Made by a program: the position numbers and the translations under genes. This document shows, piece by piece, positions 1 to 10,403 of a DNA stretch of 27,592 nt. The stretch comes from Botryllus schlosseri (taxonomy: Eukaryota > Chordata > Ascidiacea > Stolidobranchia > Styelidae), in the NCBI GenBank assembly GCA_000444245.1, contig ATSW01122290.1, forward strand, positions 1 to 27,592. Reading direction: 5' to 3'. The notes under the pieces were generated by a model, which had not been told where the DNA came from, searched no databases, and was given only the letters and a program-made list of their open reading frames with translations. Within the stretch, counting starts at the first letter, position 1; each line of letters opens with the position of its first letter.

Positions 1-80
1 GGCATCGTCCTCTAAATAGATAGTTTCAGCCTCGAATTAGTCACAAAAACGCTTTATTTGGGATAGTTTGTCAAAAGACA

Positions 81-255
81 CCACAAAATGTGCAGCATCC
101 ACGTATAATCAGTGCCAACAAACAATAAGAAGAAGAAAAAACCTAACGATTTCATAGGTTAATTATATCAAACGAAACCACAATATGTGCAGTATCCATC
201 GGAATCGGTGCCAATAAGCAAAAAAAAAGAAAGAAAAGCCTAACAAACACGCTGA
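81..255. repeat. Two-copy tandem repeat, period about 97 bp
   Basis: A segment beginning CCACAAAATGTGCAGCATCC at 81 recurs at 178 as CCACAATATGTGCAGTATCC. Both are followed by a related 'CAGTGCCAA / CGGTGCCAA' stretch and an A/G-rich run ending in CCTAAC. The copies are diverged. No family is recognised. Confidence 0.6.
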
Positions 256-266
256 ACAGCTGATTG

Positions 267-578
267 TTACAGCTGTTGAATAGACTTAAATCGTTTGCAC
301 TGTAGCAGTGCTTCCAAACTCAGGTCAGCTAAGTTTCTCTTAAATTCATTTCTCGCCCAGCGAATCTGGGAAATATCGGCTTCAGCAGTAGCCGTTGAGG
401 GAAAGAATGTTGCCAGTCATCCACAAAAGGTTTTCAGAGCTTCAAAATCTTTGGAGGGCCGAACCGGCTTCCATGCATCATGAAAAGAGATCACTTCGCC
501 AGTGCCATCGATCTCGTTGCGGAAAGAATTTTCTTCCTGATACTTTTCCAGGAGTTTCCTGAGTTGACTCTCAACACA
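267..578 (-). pseudogene. hAT transposase C-terminal (dimerisation) relic
   Basis: Read on the minus strand, a frame ending in TAA at 269-267 encodes a segment of the form FFPSTATAEADISQIRW, then ARNEFKRNLADLSLEALLQ, then CKRFKSIQQL. The 'S-x-AT-x-E-x-DFS...L-x-DLSLE' pattern is the usual hAT-family C-terminal dimerisation region. Upstream in the same frame are VESQLRKLLEKYQEENSF and VISFHDAWKPVRPSKDF, with one in-frame TGA just before the conserved block. No catalytic region is visible in a continuous frame, and no terminal repeats or target duplication were found. It reads as an old, truncated DNA-transposon fossil, upstream of the eIF4A gene and antisense to it. The family assignment rests on remembered motif patterns, not a search. 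Confidence 0.6.
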
Positions 579-1154
579 TTCTATTTAGTAGTCCGACTAT
601 CATTTCTCCTTCAGTCTACCGATATATTTTCGGAGGACTTTTGTCACTTCAGGTGGCTTTAATATTACCAACTCGCATGGAAGAGTCCTGGGAAGGTTAT
701 CTTGACATTGACGCGACAAGACTGATGTCTGGCAAAACGAGACTATGCAGCTCAAGAATAGCCAGACAGTTTGTTGCGTCACGATGTTCAACTCGATCAC
801 AAAGCAAAATCGTGGTTGATTTTGGGGGTTCCAGTTCCATGAGCAGAATATAATTTATATTTTAATAATCAGTACTGCGGCAGCTTCTCATTGATACCCG
901 TTTTATCAAATTTAGCGCTCGACAAGCCGGTCAAAAATGGTCATAAAATAGCCTTTGGACAAATGGAAAGTATGACGCAAACCAAATGCAGTCAGCCGTT
1001 CAATCTCGCTGTGCCCACACCATTTAGGACACCATGCTTTCACCCCTAATGGGTGGGCTGGACCCATATTAAGAAACCTGCCTTTCACAAACGCTCTTCT
1101 CGCTTGTAACGCGGTCCTGTTAGCACAACACCATGAACGAAATACACTATTTGG
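579..1154. other. Unassigned stretch upstream of eIF4A
   Basis: No convincing gene. Short open frames occur on both strands, the longest on the minus strand being about 66 codons at 600-800. The first part may be further decayed hAT transposase sequence continuing from the relic at 267-578, but no conserved block could be read. Nothing else stands out. Confidence 0.3.
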
Positions 1155-1269
1155 CAGGCCGTGTTATTTTTAGCATATGCCAAAAATTGCTTATTTTTGG
1201 CATTTTCAAATTATTTTTTTTGGCAGTTTTGGCATCTGGCTCCTGAAATGCCAAATATAACACGGCCTG
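1155..1269. repeat. Small inverted-repeat element (MITE-like)
   Basis: The left end CAGGCCGTGTTATTTTTAGC is matched in inverse by the right end ...AAATATAACACGGCCTG. Thirteen terminal bases are perfect and the match is imperfect further in. The 115-bp unit contains several copies of 'TTTTGGCA' or its complement. The flanks CTATTTGG and GCCATTGG share only four of eight bases, so no target duplication is claimed. Confidence 0.5.
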
Positions 1270-1868
1270 GCCATTGGACGAACACGAAGCGTGCTTTGCC
1301 CCCGCCTAATTGTCATCCTCGCTATGCCTATTTTAGTCGTTGCATGGACTATATGGAAATTTATACAACAGTTGTGAAGTGCTTCAATATGCGTTACGTT
1401 AATACCGGCCATCTCAATTTTCGTAGCCTCTCTTACCACGTGTCCACCTCGAGCTTGTCTCCCGCTTCCAGGGGCGATCACAAAGCTTGCGCGCGAAGTC
1501 GAAAGCGAAGCTTCACGCCCACCCAGTCGCCTACAAGAGAGCTGAAATCATTGAACCATCTGTGCGATAGGTAAAAGCTGCGGTACATCTCGCCGCCCGT
1601 TGTTACGGATTTCGCAATACCGAAATTGCGTAACAGTAAATAGTGCCAGTTCCGTTTTTTCGGTGAATTTGCATGCAGTTTGTGATTTAACCGGTTCTGT
1701 AACAATAATTTACTTTATTGTGAAGCAATATATACTTGTACACTAGAAATACATCGTGATATTACAGAAAGCGGCCTTTTCATACTTCAGTAACTTCTCA
1801 TATTCATCCGCCAAAACGTGGGTCAGAGAGATTTCCAAACTCGGCGGTTCTTTTACGCAACACTCAAC
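1270..1868. other. Presumed promoter and 5' UTR region of eIF4A
   Basis: There is no gene in this stretch beyond the expected 5' leader of eIF4A. An AT-rich motif, AATATATA, lies at 1727-1734, about 135 bp before the start codon, and could be a TATA-like element. A pyrimidine-rich stretch ending in CAG (about 1773-1789) looks like a splice acceptor, so a 5' UTR intron or a trans-splice site is possible. Neither can be settled without transcript data. The open frames at 1161-1574 and 1206-1481 resemble nothing known. Confidence 0.3.
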
Positions 1869-4800
1869 ATGTCAAACTACGAAAGGTGAGTGTGAATATT
1901 ATTTGGAATCAAATTGACCTGTAATTTAGGAATTTGACTCGATGGACCGCGATTGTAGAAACTGTTAACTTGTCAAATATCAGTCAGACTGGATTAATAA
2001 TTTAGTACAATTGGATGAAATGATGAACCGCTGTTTAAAGTTTCGGATTTCTATGTCTTCTGAATCTGTTTTGTGGCTCTATTAATCTCTAAATATGTAT
2101 ATATTGAAACTCAATATATTTACCACCTCTGAAGTACTTCTTTTGTGAAAACCGTGTAGTGCTGTATGAAACCATTCAAGAACTTGACCTTATTCCTTAA
2201 CCGAAAAACCAGGTTGGAACTATTTGTGATTATATACCTGTAGGCTACTTCTATTAATATTCACCCATTGAGGCGTACTTACACATAATAAAACATTTTT
2301 TTAGTCAAGAAGATTACCGAGGTGGCCGTGACGGCTACCAGGGTGGTCGTGATCGGGAGTACGACCGCGGTTACGATAGACGAGGCTACGATCAAGGTGG
2401 TGAAAAGAGAGAAGAGGGGGGTTATGATCGCCGTGAAGGTGGATATGGCGGCGGTGGCTCGGACAGAGGTGGCGGGTACAGAGATAACTTTGATGGAAGG
2501 TTAGTTTCATTGTTTTTAAGCGAAAGTTTATATTTTGGTAATCACGCGGCGTGTGACCACATTCAAATGTTCTGTATCTTTGTGGACAAACTCAATGTAT
2601 AAACATTTCTCTTCAGAAAAGATGAAGCGCCTCCACAACAGACTACCAATGGTGAGCCAAAAGAAGCCGAGAGGGAATACGATGGTCCAGCTGGCATGGA
2701 AGTCGAGGGTACTATCGAGGTACGTTATACATGCATATGATAACGGTTCTGGGATAACTTCTACCTGTTTCCTGGTACCCCAATTTACTGCATGTTTGAA
2801 GTTGCTAGTGAATAGATCTGGGTGTGGCCATTAATATCATAGGTTAAATATGACTTGGTATTTAATATGGTTGAATAGTTCCTAATTATCCTGCAGCTGG
2901 AGACTGCGAATCTCAAATCATAGACACGTTTTTCATTGTATTGATATATGATGACCATTTTTGATAATCCTGGATTCGTATTAAATAGTACTGTGCCGTG
3001 TATCCACTAGAACAGTATAACGATATTGATCTTCGATAATGCCAAGGTATAGAGTTGGAAACTGTGCCTTCAAATTTCATTCCTAACCTACCTTATCACA
3101 TGAATTTGGATAAAGTCGCGATACACTCGCCCATTAATGTGTGTGTCTGATTTCAAAGACTATACTGCAAATCGTTTCGACACCTTCCTATTTTTTTCAT
3201 TGTTTCGCAATCCTGTGATGTATTGATGAACTGAAATGGATAATTTCCGATTTTAATAATCCTAGTTCTCAAATGGTAGTGTGATGTGTCTTCACCAAAA
3301 TATAGTACGACACTATTGCTCCGCTAATGCAGTGGCTCTCAACCGGGGGTCCGTGAAACCTCTGAATTTGTGAAGTGATTGAAAACCTGATTTTTTATTT
3401 TTTTTTCATTAAGAAAAGCATGAGACTTGTGCTTCATTATTGCTAAAACTTCAAGACTCTCATCACTAAAATGGTCATCCGAGTTGAAATATACGACTGT
3501 GTGAATTACTTTTATATTGTCAAATTACCAATAGCTCTGCCGATGCAAACATACTGTTTAGAGATGTTTTGTTGAGGCTTGTGAAAGAATGAAATGTTGG
3601 AGATAGCATTTTGGAATTGTAGTCGTCAGTCTCGGCAAATTGGTTAACAGTCGTTTGAAATAGAAATTCACTTAATTTTTTTCCAAATCTGTCACAATGA
3701 AGAAATTATAACCTCGCCCCGAAATCCATTATCTCCTGTGATATAACCACTAAATAACTTCAAGATGAGATGCCAAATAGAATTGACTAGGCTGGACGCG
3801 AGATATGTTCATTCAAAACTCGCACCAAAAGCCACCAAGACATTGTCGCAGTGGAATCAAAGTGACTTTGTCCCTTTTACACAGTTTGAGAGAATTGACT
3901 TTACGTAAAGTTTTCATCTTCTTTCATCCAGATATTGGCTGTGATTCACTTGATATTAATGGCCGAAAAAACTTTAAAAGTTTTAAAACGGACTTTGAAA
4001 ATTTTGAAACTGGACATAAGTCACTTTGATTCCACTGCGGCGATATCTTTGTGGAATTGGATTTTCGGCACTTGTTCATATCCAATCAAAAATGCGGATT
4101 TTAAAGACAATAAATACAGAGTGCAAAATTCGTTTCGAAATAATAAAAGTCAATCTAATTTCGAAATATAGTGTTTTTTCAAGAAAAGTCATTTTGAGGC
4201 TGTTATCAGTAAACCCGAGACACAAGACAAATGATGGTTGCACGATAATTGAGCCGATTTTGAATGAAAACGGGGTGTGGGGGTCCGCGAAGACGAAAAG
4301 GTCGAGAACCACTGCTCTAATGCATGCTGATTATGCGGTGTAGTTCTAGTCAATAACATGTCGAGACTACTTTAACAATGCCTTCAAATTATTACATTCA
4401 AATCCTGCATTCCCCCAGACAAACTGGGACGAAGTCGTCGAATCGTTCGATGACATGAATCTCGATGAAGACTTGCTTCGCGGCATCTACGCTTACGGTT
4501 TTGAGAAGCCGTCCGCCATTCAGCAGCGTGCAATCCTACCTTGCATTAAAGGTGATTTTTTTCAATTTGGTTCGTTAGTTTTTAAGGAGTACAAATTTAA
4601 CACTGGTTCAACAGGACACGATGTAATCGCCCAGGCACAGTCTGGAACTGGTAAGACGGCCACGTTTGCCATTTCGATTCTTCAGAAGATCGATATGAAG
4701 CTGCAAAGACCCCAAGCGCTGGTCCTTGCTCCGACCCGTGAGCTTGCGCAGCAGGTGAACTAACGACTAATATGCGATTGCGCATATGTCACCCTTCTAT

Positions 4801-7221
4801 CTCTGTTCTTTCGTGTCACAGATTCAGAAGGTCGTCATGGCTCTCGGCGACTATCAGCAAGTGAACTGCCACGCGTGTATTGGCGGCACTAGCGTGAAAA
4901 CGTCTATTCAACAGATGACTAAGACGGTTCCGCAAGTGGTTGTCGGAACGCCCGGACGTGTGCTGGACATGATCAGCCGTGGCGTACTCGGTTAGTATAT
5001 CAAGTTATTTGGTTGTTGTTATGCCCTGACTAGACTTGACTAGACAGTATTTGCTGGACTTCTGTAAATTCGCAACTAAAACTATTCACTTCAAAAATCC
5101 GCAACTGGAACTACTCACTTTTCAAAATCTGGAACTAGAACTACACAAAACAGGAGTTAGTTGACTGTCAAGTAACTAAATTTGTAGTTTGTATAAGTCT
5201 GGCCTTAACATGAGCCGGACATGATCCGGGATTGCTAGTGTGTCAAAACATTTGAGCAGGACAGGAGTGCTTTTCTTTGTCTTGAAGTTGTCTGATTTTG
5301 AGTGTTGAGTAAAAGTATTGGATATTATGTCTTGGGATATGTTACCAAGCAACTGGGTTATTGCAGTGGAATCTGCTTGCTCCGACTGAATGACTCCTTC
5401 TAAAACTCTACTTTCCTGTATCACCTCAAAATACGTTTATTACAATTTTAGGAGGCATAATTACCATGTGAATCAACCTTGCTTTTTTCAATTTGAAAAA
5501 ATTGTGGTCGTAGAAACAAATTGAATATGGGAAGGTGAAGGTCTGCCTCTGTGAAATGTCGCGTAACTTTTTCAAGTCTAACGGCACTTTCAGTGACATT
5601 TGTGAACAATTGGTTCGATTTTAAAGCAGTCTGGATTGGAGTATTTCAACAAACTCCGATTACACAAGAAAATTGAAGGAAACTTGGTTCCATAAGCCTT
5701 GGTTGTAATGTAATGCGCGTTAGCTGAATACGCTCTCTTCTGTCTATAGAAACGAGCAAGATGAGCATGTTCGTGCTTGACGAAGCCGACGAGATGCTTT
5801 CCAGGGGATTCAAAGAGCAAATCTACAACATCTTCAGGTGCGTCGACTGACACAATTTCCCTGCGAGGCGTTTTATGACAGCTCTGTCTCTCTTCTAGAT
5901 GTCTGCCCGGTGCCACGCAGGTCATTCTGCTGTCCGCCACGATGCCCGCCGACGTGTTGGACGTCACGAAAAATTTCATGAGGGAACCGGTCAGGATCTT
6001 AGTCAAGAAAGAGGAGCTGACCCTCGAGGGTATCAAGCAGTTTTTTGTGCTTGTCGAGAAAGAGGTGCAAATTTCTGTTTTGTTAGCTTGGTTCTAATAG
6101 TATATTCATATTGAAATGAACCCGAATATTTTCGGCTGACACTCGTCAGGGGTAATCGTCAGCAACTAGTAGAGAATTGGAAAGAACATTGTATACCGAC
6201 ATCGCATTGTATCCCCCTGACGAGTGTCAGCCAAAAATATTCGGGTTCATTTCAATATGAGTATACTATTCAATTGTATATTGAAGCTCTTCAGCTTGGT
6301 TCTGCGGTTGAAGGTGACGCATCGTGCATCCCTGTGTTTGGTCCGATTTTGGTATTTAATGGATTGTGCTGTGTAACTCGCAGCACTGGACAGAGTCTTG
6401 AATCTAGTGTTTTGCCCCATGCGTGTTCAAAGCTAGTGATTTTCACGCTGGTGTAGGGAAGTGAAGCAGTGTTTGAAGGTCTCTGTCATCTTGATTTCAT
6501 TCTTTTTATTGCATTATGGCGGTTGCCGAAGGGAAATTTTGTGTTGTTTTAGATTTTCCAGTCCTGTCTACTGCCAGTGCGCACTCGACTGGTATCGTTT
6601 GCCAAATTGTTAACAAATTTCAATCTACTTTGACCAGGATTGGAAGCTGGACACGCTCACCGACTTGTACGCAACGCTCACCATTACTCAAGCTGTCATT
6701 TTCCTAAACACAAGACGAAAAGTAGACTGGCTCACGCAGAAGCTCCGTGATCAGCTTTTCACCGTCTCTGCGCTGGTGAGTTTCGACTGCGACCTCATAA
6801 GTCATGGACTCAATTGAATTACGGTCTTATTTCTAACAGCACGGCGACATGGAACAGAAGGACCGGGAAATTGTCATGAAGGAATTCAGGTCGGGCAGCG
6901 CTCGCGTGTTGATCACCACTGATCTCTTGGCGCGCGGTATCGACGTCCAGCAAGTGTCTCTCGTTATCAATTACGATTTGCCGTCGAACCGCGAAAACTA
7001 CATCCACAGGTTGGAATCGACGTTGTGTAGAGTTGGTTTGGTGGTTTGCTATGTAATTTTTTTTCTTGACCTGTAGAATTGGACGTGGTGGCCGTTTCGG
7101 ACGTAAGGGCGTCGCCATTAACTTTGTCACCAACGACGACAAGCGAGTCCTCACCGATATTGAAAAGTTTTATCACACCTCCATCGAGGAAATGCCCATG
7201 AACGTCGCTGATCTGATTTAA
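1869..7221 (+). CDS. EIF4A: Eukaryotic initiation factor 4A (DEAD-box RNA helicase), complete, 487 aa
   Basis: ATP-dependent RNA helicase of the cytoplasmic eIF4F complex, which unwinds mRNA 5' leaders for ribosome scanning. Coding exons: 1869-1885, 2305-2499, 2617-2719, 4419-4551, 4615-4754, 4822-4990, 5750-5837, 5899-6064, 6638-6775, 6840-7009, 7077-7221. All junctions are GT..AG and keep frame. Visible motifs: Q motif [10 protein letters not shown] (residues 132-141), motif I AQSGTGKT (157-164), PTRELA (189-194), TPGR (239-242), DEAD (263-266), SAT (294-296), ARGID (414-418), HRIGRGGR (439-446), C-terminus NVADLI. GMEVEG (97-102), AILPCIKG and AISILQ place it with eIF4A1/2 rather than eIF4A3. 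The helicase core lines up with human eIF4A1 (406 aa) at an offset of 81 residues, all of it due to an N-terminal extension. The start at 1869 gives a 17-nt coding exon and is the only ATG that keeps frame with exon 2; it still needs transcript support. Introns 4, 5, 7, 9 and 10 are 61-67 bp; the longer ones hold transposons or unassigned sequence. Confidence 0.95.
2305..2719 (+). other. Exons encoding the Arg/Gly/Tyr/Asp-rich N-terminal extension of eIF4A
   Basis: Exon 2 (2305-2499, 195 nt) encodes residues 6-71 with almost no other function visible: among these 66 residues I count 21 Gly, 13 Arg, 10 Asp and 8 Tyr. Local patterns are [24 protein letters not shown] and [14 protein letters not shown]. 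Exon 3 (2617-2719) adds an acidic/Pro/Gln linker ([20 protein letters not shown]) leading into the normal eIF4A start GPAGMEVEG. The composition is like the DRYG-rich segment of eIF4B and RGG/YGG RNA-binding tails. Reading frame and splice sites (GTGAGT, TTTTAG, GTTAGT, CTTCAG, GTACGT) are clean, so it appears to be a genuine part of the product. Intron 1 (1886-2304, 419 bp) holds nothing recognisable. Confidence 0.8.
2720..3329 (+). other. First part of eIF4A intron 3, with a dispersed repeat
   Basis: No gene. A stretch at about 3136-3260 is related to 15964-16050 downstream of PLEKHM2 (see that entry). A second, weaker internal similarity joins 'CATTTTTGATAATCCTGG' near 2954 with 'CCGATTTTAATAATCCTAG' near 3247. 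Confidence 0.4.
3136..3260. repeat. Dispersed repeat, copy 1
   Basis: Contains GTGTGTCTGATTTCAAAGAC and GTTTCGACACCTTCCTATTT, followed by a CATTGTTTCGCA / TGTGATGTATTGA segment. The same order, with substitutions and small gaps, occurs on the same strand at 15952-16050. Family unknown; a SINE tail or an old MITE are possible. Confidence 0.5.
3330..4314. mobile_element. Non-autonomous hAT element in eIF4A intron 3 (985 bp)
   Basis: The left terminus CAGTGGCTCTCAACCGGGGG and the inverse of the right terminus, CAGTGGTTCTCGACC, are classic hAT ends; the 'GGGGTCCG' block follows on both sides. Flanking 8-mers are CGCTAATG (3322-3329) and CTCTAATG (4315-4322), a target duplication with one mismatch; the right copy fits the hAT preference nTnnnnAn apart from position 7. 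No transposase frame is evident. Inside is a second inverted repeat: CGCAGTGGAATCAAAGTGAC near 3847 and its complement near 4019-4038, about 170 bp apart. This may be a smaller element carried within. Confidence 0.85.
4991..5749 (+). other. eIF4A intron 6 with short degenerate repeats
   Basis: The intron is 759 bp. At 5070-5145 a unit resembling 'CGCAACTGGAACTACTCACTT' is repeated about three times with divergence. A minus-strand open frame of 82 codons (5424-5176) has no family I recognise. Nothing else seen. Confidence 0.5.
6097..6269. mobile_element. Hairpin MITE, copy 1, in eIF4A intron 8
   Basis: About 58 bp at the left end (ATAGTATATTCATATTGAAA, then TGAACCCGAATATTTTCGGC, TGACACTCGTCAGGGG) are repeated inverted at the right end, with only a few mismatches. 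The centre is about 55 bp. Two relatives lie at 22028-22126 and 23025-23160. Similarity to copy 3 continues past the right end (TGAAGCTCTTC), so the true boundary may be wider. The target site is unclear; a TA duplication just inside the stated ends is possible. No coding capacity. Confidence 0.8.
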
Positions 7222-7832
7222 CGACCGGTGAGTGGATAGCTTGTGAATTCCTGATGTTTACATTTGAAATGCTTGTCGATGGTAATTATTGTTGCTTTAA
7301 TTCCCTTATCCCTCGTAACTCTTTTAGTCTTGAGATAGCCAGTATTAGTTTTTCATTACTTTTGTGAACGAGATATCACAATTGGAAATATGCCATAGAC
7401 CAGCTAGCTTGAAATTTTGTTGGATGCTTCTGTATTGCTTTTCTGTTTTCTATTAGGGCAAAGTTTGTCCGTCTTATGATATCGAGTTGAAGTGGGTTAT
7501 GCTGGAAAAGCTCTTGCGGCCCAAGGGTTGAAAACCTCAGTACTGGAGCAAAATAATCCAACATAGTTTCAGGCCGCTTGTTTTTCTTTGATTTTTGCTT
7601 GTAATTGGCAATTTGAAATCTTTTTTGCCCGTCTCCCGTAGTCGTTGGCTAAAGTCGTTTGTGGTCTTGAATGCGAGTTGATGATTCACTACTGGTTTTG
7701 TATTCTAAATTGAGCTTTTGCGATTGGAATTGCAAGCGAGTGGCAATCATTATATTGAGTATTACGTGAATAAGTTCATGGTCGAACTGTGGGATCTTGG
7801 TTGGTGCGGGAACCGGTTGGTTTTAGTGTGAT

Positions 7833-8419
7833 TATAGAATGTAAACGTGGAATGGCAGCGACCGATTTTGCAGCTTCGTTCCGCTTCGCTGAAGCTTTAC
7901 TCAGACTTATTTTACGGCAGCTACTGTAGAATTTCTGGCAATCCAAAAGTTGTCTTCCAGAGCTCAGAATTTACTGAATCCGGTCTTGATCGAAAGCTAC
8001 TGTCGCACTGATTTCGAAAATATCAATCAAAATATGGTGAAGCACCGTACTGAGATGAAAAACCACCCTCAACATCTAAAATCTGCATTGTTCAGAACAA
8101 TCGGATGACCGCAAAACAATGACCATAACAATAACCCATTGCGGCTCTTCGATTGTTCGGACAATGCCGATAATTCAGACTTGGAGGGCGAATTCTAAGC
8201 GGTTCAGTGCCTGATCATATTTTTATTTACATTTTCGGAATCGGTGCGACAGTAGTTCTCGATCAAGACCAGATTCAGTAAATTCTGAGCTCTGGAAGAC
8301 AACTTTTGGATTGCCAGAAATCCTACAGTAGCAGCCGTAAAATGAGTCTGAGTAAAGCTTCAGCGAAGCGGAACGAAGCTGCAAAATCGGTCGCTGCCAT
8401 TCCACGTTTACATTCTATA
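7833..8419. mobile_element. Foldback (long-TIR) element in the eIF4A 3' UTR intron
   Basis: The left arm (7833 to about 8042) starts TATAGAATGTAAACGTGGAA. The right arm (about 8205-8419) is its near-exact inverse, with roughly one difference per 15-20 bp. About 160 bp separate the arms. Both sides are flanked by GTGTGAT (7826-7832 and 8420-8426), a 7-bp target duplication, or 8 bp (AGTGTGAT) if the terminal base is assigned differently. There is no transposase. Transcribed in pre-mRNA, the arms would pair into a hairpin of more than 200 bp. Confidence 0.9.
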
Positions 8420-9374
8420 GTGTGATCAATCCTTTTATTTTCTGTTGCGGATTATGAATATCAGTTCAATCGCTCTCCGTATCGCGTATTGAAGGTGTTT
8501 GTGGTGATCTTTAAAATGTGGAGTATAGGGTCCTGGGTTAGTAGGCTGTGTTGTTTGGACGATAGTATTTGATTTGTGATATAATTGTGAATAATTTGTT
8601 TCTTTTCCAGTGGCAATTCCTTGAGCAACAGTCAGCCTCGTTCTGTTGTTCACCCCTTCGACGTGCATTCGATACTACGACATATTCTTTACGGCTACTA
8701 CCGACTTATCTCTGCTGCGACTACGACTTATCCGAGAACCTTCTACAGGCTTGCTTGCTGACTTGACATTGTTTACCGTGCTCTGAAAGCACTCTCTATC
8801 GTCTCTGCAAAGAACCAGACTTGTGATAAACTGAAATCGGCGTTTGCGTTACGCGCGTCTGCCTCGTGTGTAAATCTTTGTCTTATTTATTTATTAGGTT
8901 AGCGATATTATTCTTGTTAAGGCATTTTTCTTGTGTAAAAAAGCGCGTGAAAACAAGCCTTTTTTCTCTTTTTAATCCCCTTTTCTCTCTTTCATTTAAC
9001 CTCAAATGCGTTAGAACGAGAGAGCGAGCGTTGAACCGGGCGTGTCTATCGTCACAGCCTTGTGGCTAGAGCAGGGGCCGCACCCCCTAGCCTTTCTGCT
9101 ACCATGGCATCCAACTTTGAAATTCAACCGGCGGACAGTCGCCACTGTGTACATACTCTGTTTCGACATTTTGGACTCGAATTGTTTTGTAAGAAAATCA
9201 ACGACGCCATCTGGAGATTGATTGCGTATAGACTTATTTTTAAGCGGCGGCATTGCGTGCATGCGTCTATAGCCTGCGCGCAGTCGCTGAGGAATTGTTT
9301 ATTGACGTTGCTGGTGCCTGGATTTAGGATTTTTTGTCGCTTTGGATGGAGTAAGTGTGAAAGAAGGTTGATTA

Positions 9375-9380
9375 AATAAA
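9375..9380 (+). promoter_or_regulatory. Polyadenylation signal AATAAA for eIF4A
   Basis: AATAAA within ATTAAATAAATACATTG, followed about 20-30 bp later by GT-rich TTGTGCCTTCATGTTGG. It fits the end of the last inferred exon. Confidence 0.55.
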
Positions 9381-9400
9381 TACATTGTTAATTGATTAAA

Positions 9401-10007
9401 ATTGTGCCTTCATGTTGGTCATGGAATGGGGGTTGCAGTTGGGAAGCTAGATTGCTGTACAAAACCCAAGATGGGTTCTTATATTATCGACTTATCTTAT
9501 TCATAGAAGTGGCAGATTTCCGTGCAACAATATGACTCGTACCGCGGCGTTTTTCAGGTAGACCATGAATCGAATTAAGGCTACCGGCACCTCGGTCTGA
9601 TGGGCAACTAGAATTATTGTCCTAGTGTGGTTGGACCGTCGATTCTCGGCAAGTGTTCATTAATATACCGCTGAACCAGCGAGTGCAGGTTTCAGTTCGT
9701 ATTGAAGCCAATATAGCAGAGTTCCGAGTGTCCTCGGTGGGTATCTCTGCGAGGCGGTCGCTAAATCAGATATTTAATCCTTCCACAAATCGAGTCGTGT
9801 TTTAGCATGGAAATGGTCGTCTCTGGAGGCAGTATCGGTTGCCATGCAACTTCCGCAAATACAGCGTCTGGTCGACAGCTGTGATCGACTGGTTACTTGA
9901 TCAGCTCATCATGATTATGTGTTCTGCGTTCTCGATATGTTCAGGGGCGATTCGTTGGCATACTTAGGGAACACCACACAATGGAGTGTGGAAATGGTTG
10001 GAAAGAG
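9401..10007. other. Intergenic stretch, nothing recognised
   Basis: No gene, repeat pair or terminal motif was seen between the eIF4A polyadenylation region and the hAT nest. Confidence 0.5.
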
Positions 10008-10380
10008 GTTCATGTTAGGGATGGTGTGAACGTGAGGTTCACGTTCGCGTTCTGTGTGTGAACCTCCGAAAATTAGAGGTTCGCGTTCACAACAGAACCT
10101 TGGTAGGTTCAGCACTGTGAACCTTTTTCATATATTACAATTTTCACTTCATTATAACATCTCTCTTTGGTTCAAATTTATTGCATTTCAGTTGTGGGCC
10201 ACTCTATGCATGGCGCTGGCAGCATTATAAATCAACACTGAACGAGCATGCACCTTGACAATCTCAAAAGTTTTACTTACTTTGTTACAAAAGTTTGCTC
10301 GGAATATCCAGCTTTCCATTTGTAAATATTTAGTGACTCTCTGCTGTGAGTTTGACGCGCAATCACCCAACATCACGAGC

Positions 10381-10403
10381 GTACGTAGTACGTAGTACGT
10401 AGT
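10381..10403. repeat. GTACGTA heptamer microsatellite
   Basis: The 7-bp unit GTACGTA is repeated just over three times. It lies in the left part of the outer hAT element and is largely self-complementary. Confidence 0.8.

Larger units (their letters stand above)
7222..9400 (+). other. eIF4A 3' UTR with a probable intron (7228-8610)
   Basis: Six bases after the stop codon lies a strong donor, ACCG|GTGAGT. A polypyrimidine acceptor, TTTGTTTCTTTTCCAG, ends at 8610. An intron of 1383 bp in the 3' UTR is inferred, followed by a final exon of about 790 bp. A junction this close to the stop would not be expected to trigger nonsense-mediated decay. An open frame at 9062-9379 within the last exon (about 105 codons) has no recognisable content and runs into the polyadenylation signal, so it is treated as chance. 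An RNA read across 7227/8611 would confirm the intron. Confidence 0.5.

Noticed and set aside
1161-1705. Overlapping open frames on both strands (up to 137 codons), including a KRAEIIE segment reminiscent of a mariner-type helix-turn-helix
   Set aside because: Only a few residues fit, the frame stops at once, and no terminal repeats or catalytic motif are present.
2322-2510. Alternative frames on both strands across eIF4A exon 2
   Set aside because: They are by-products of the repetitive Gly/Arg-coding sequence; the in-frame reading continues correctly into exon 3.
5176-5424. Minus-strand 82-codon open frame in eIF4A intron 6
   Set aside because: No recognisable family, no splice context and no paralogous copy in the window; length is within chance.
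7376-7564. Minus-strand 62-codon open frame in the 3' UTR intron
   Set aside because: Protein-like composition but no motif recognised; too short to support.
9062-9379. 105-codon plus-strand frame at the end of the eIF4A 3' UTR
   Set aside because: Runs into the AATAAA, has no recognised domain and no initiation context that would make it likely as a second cistron.
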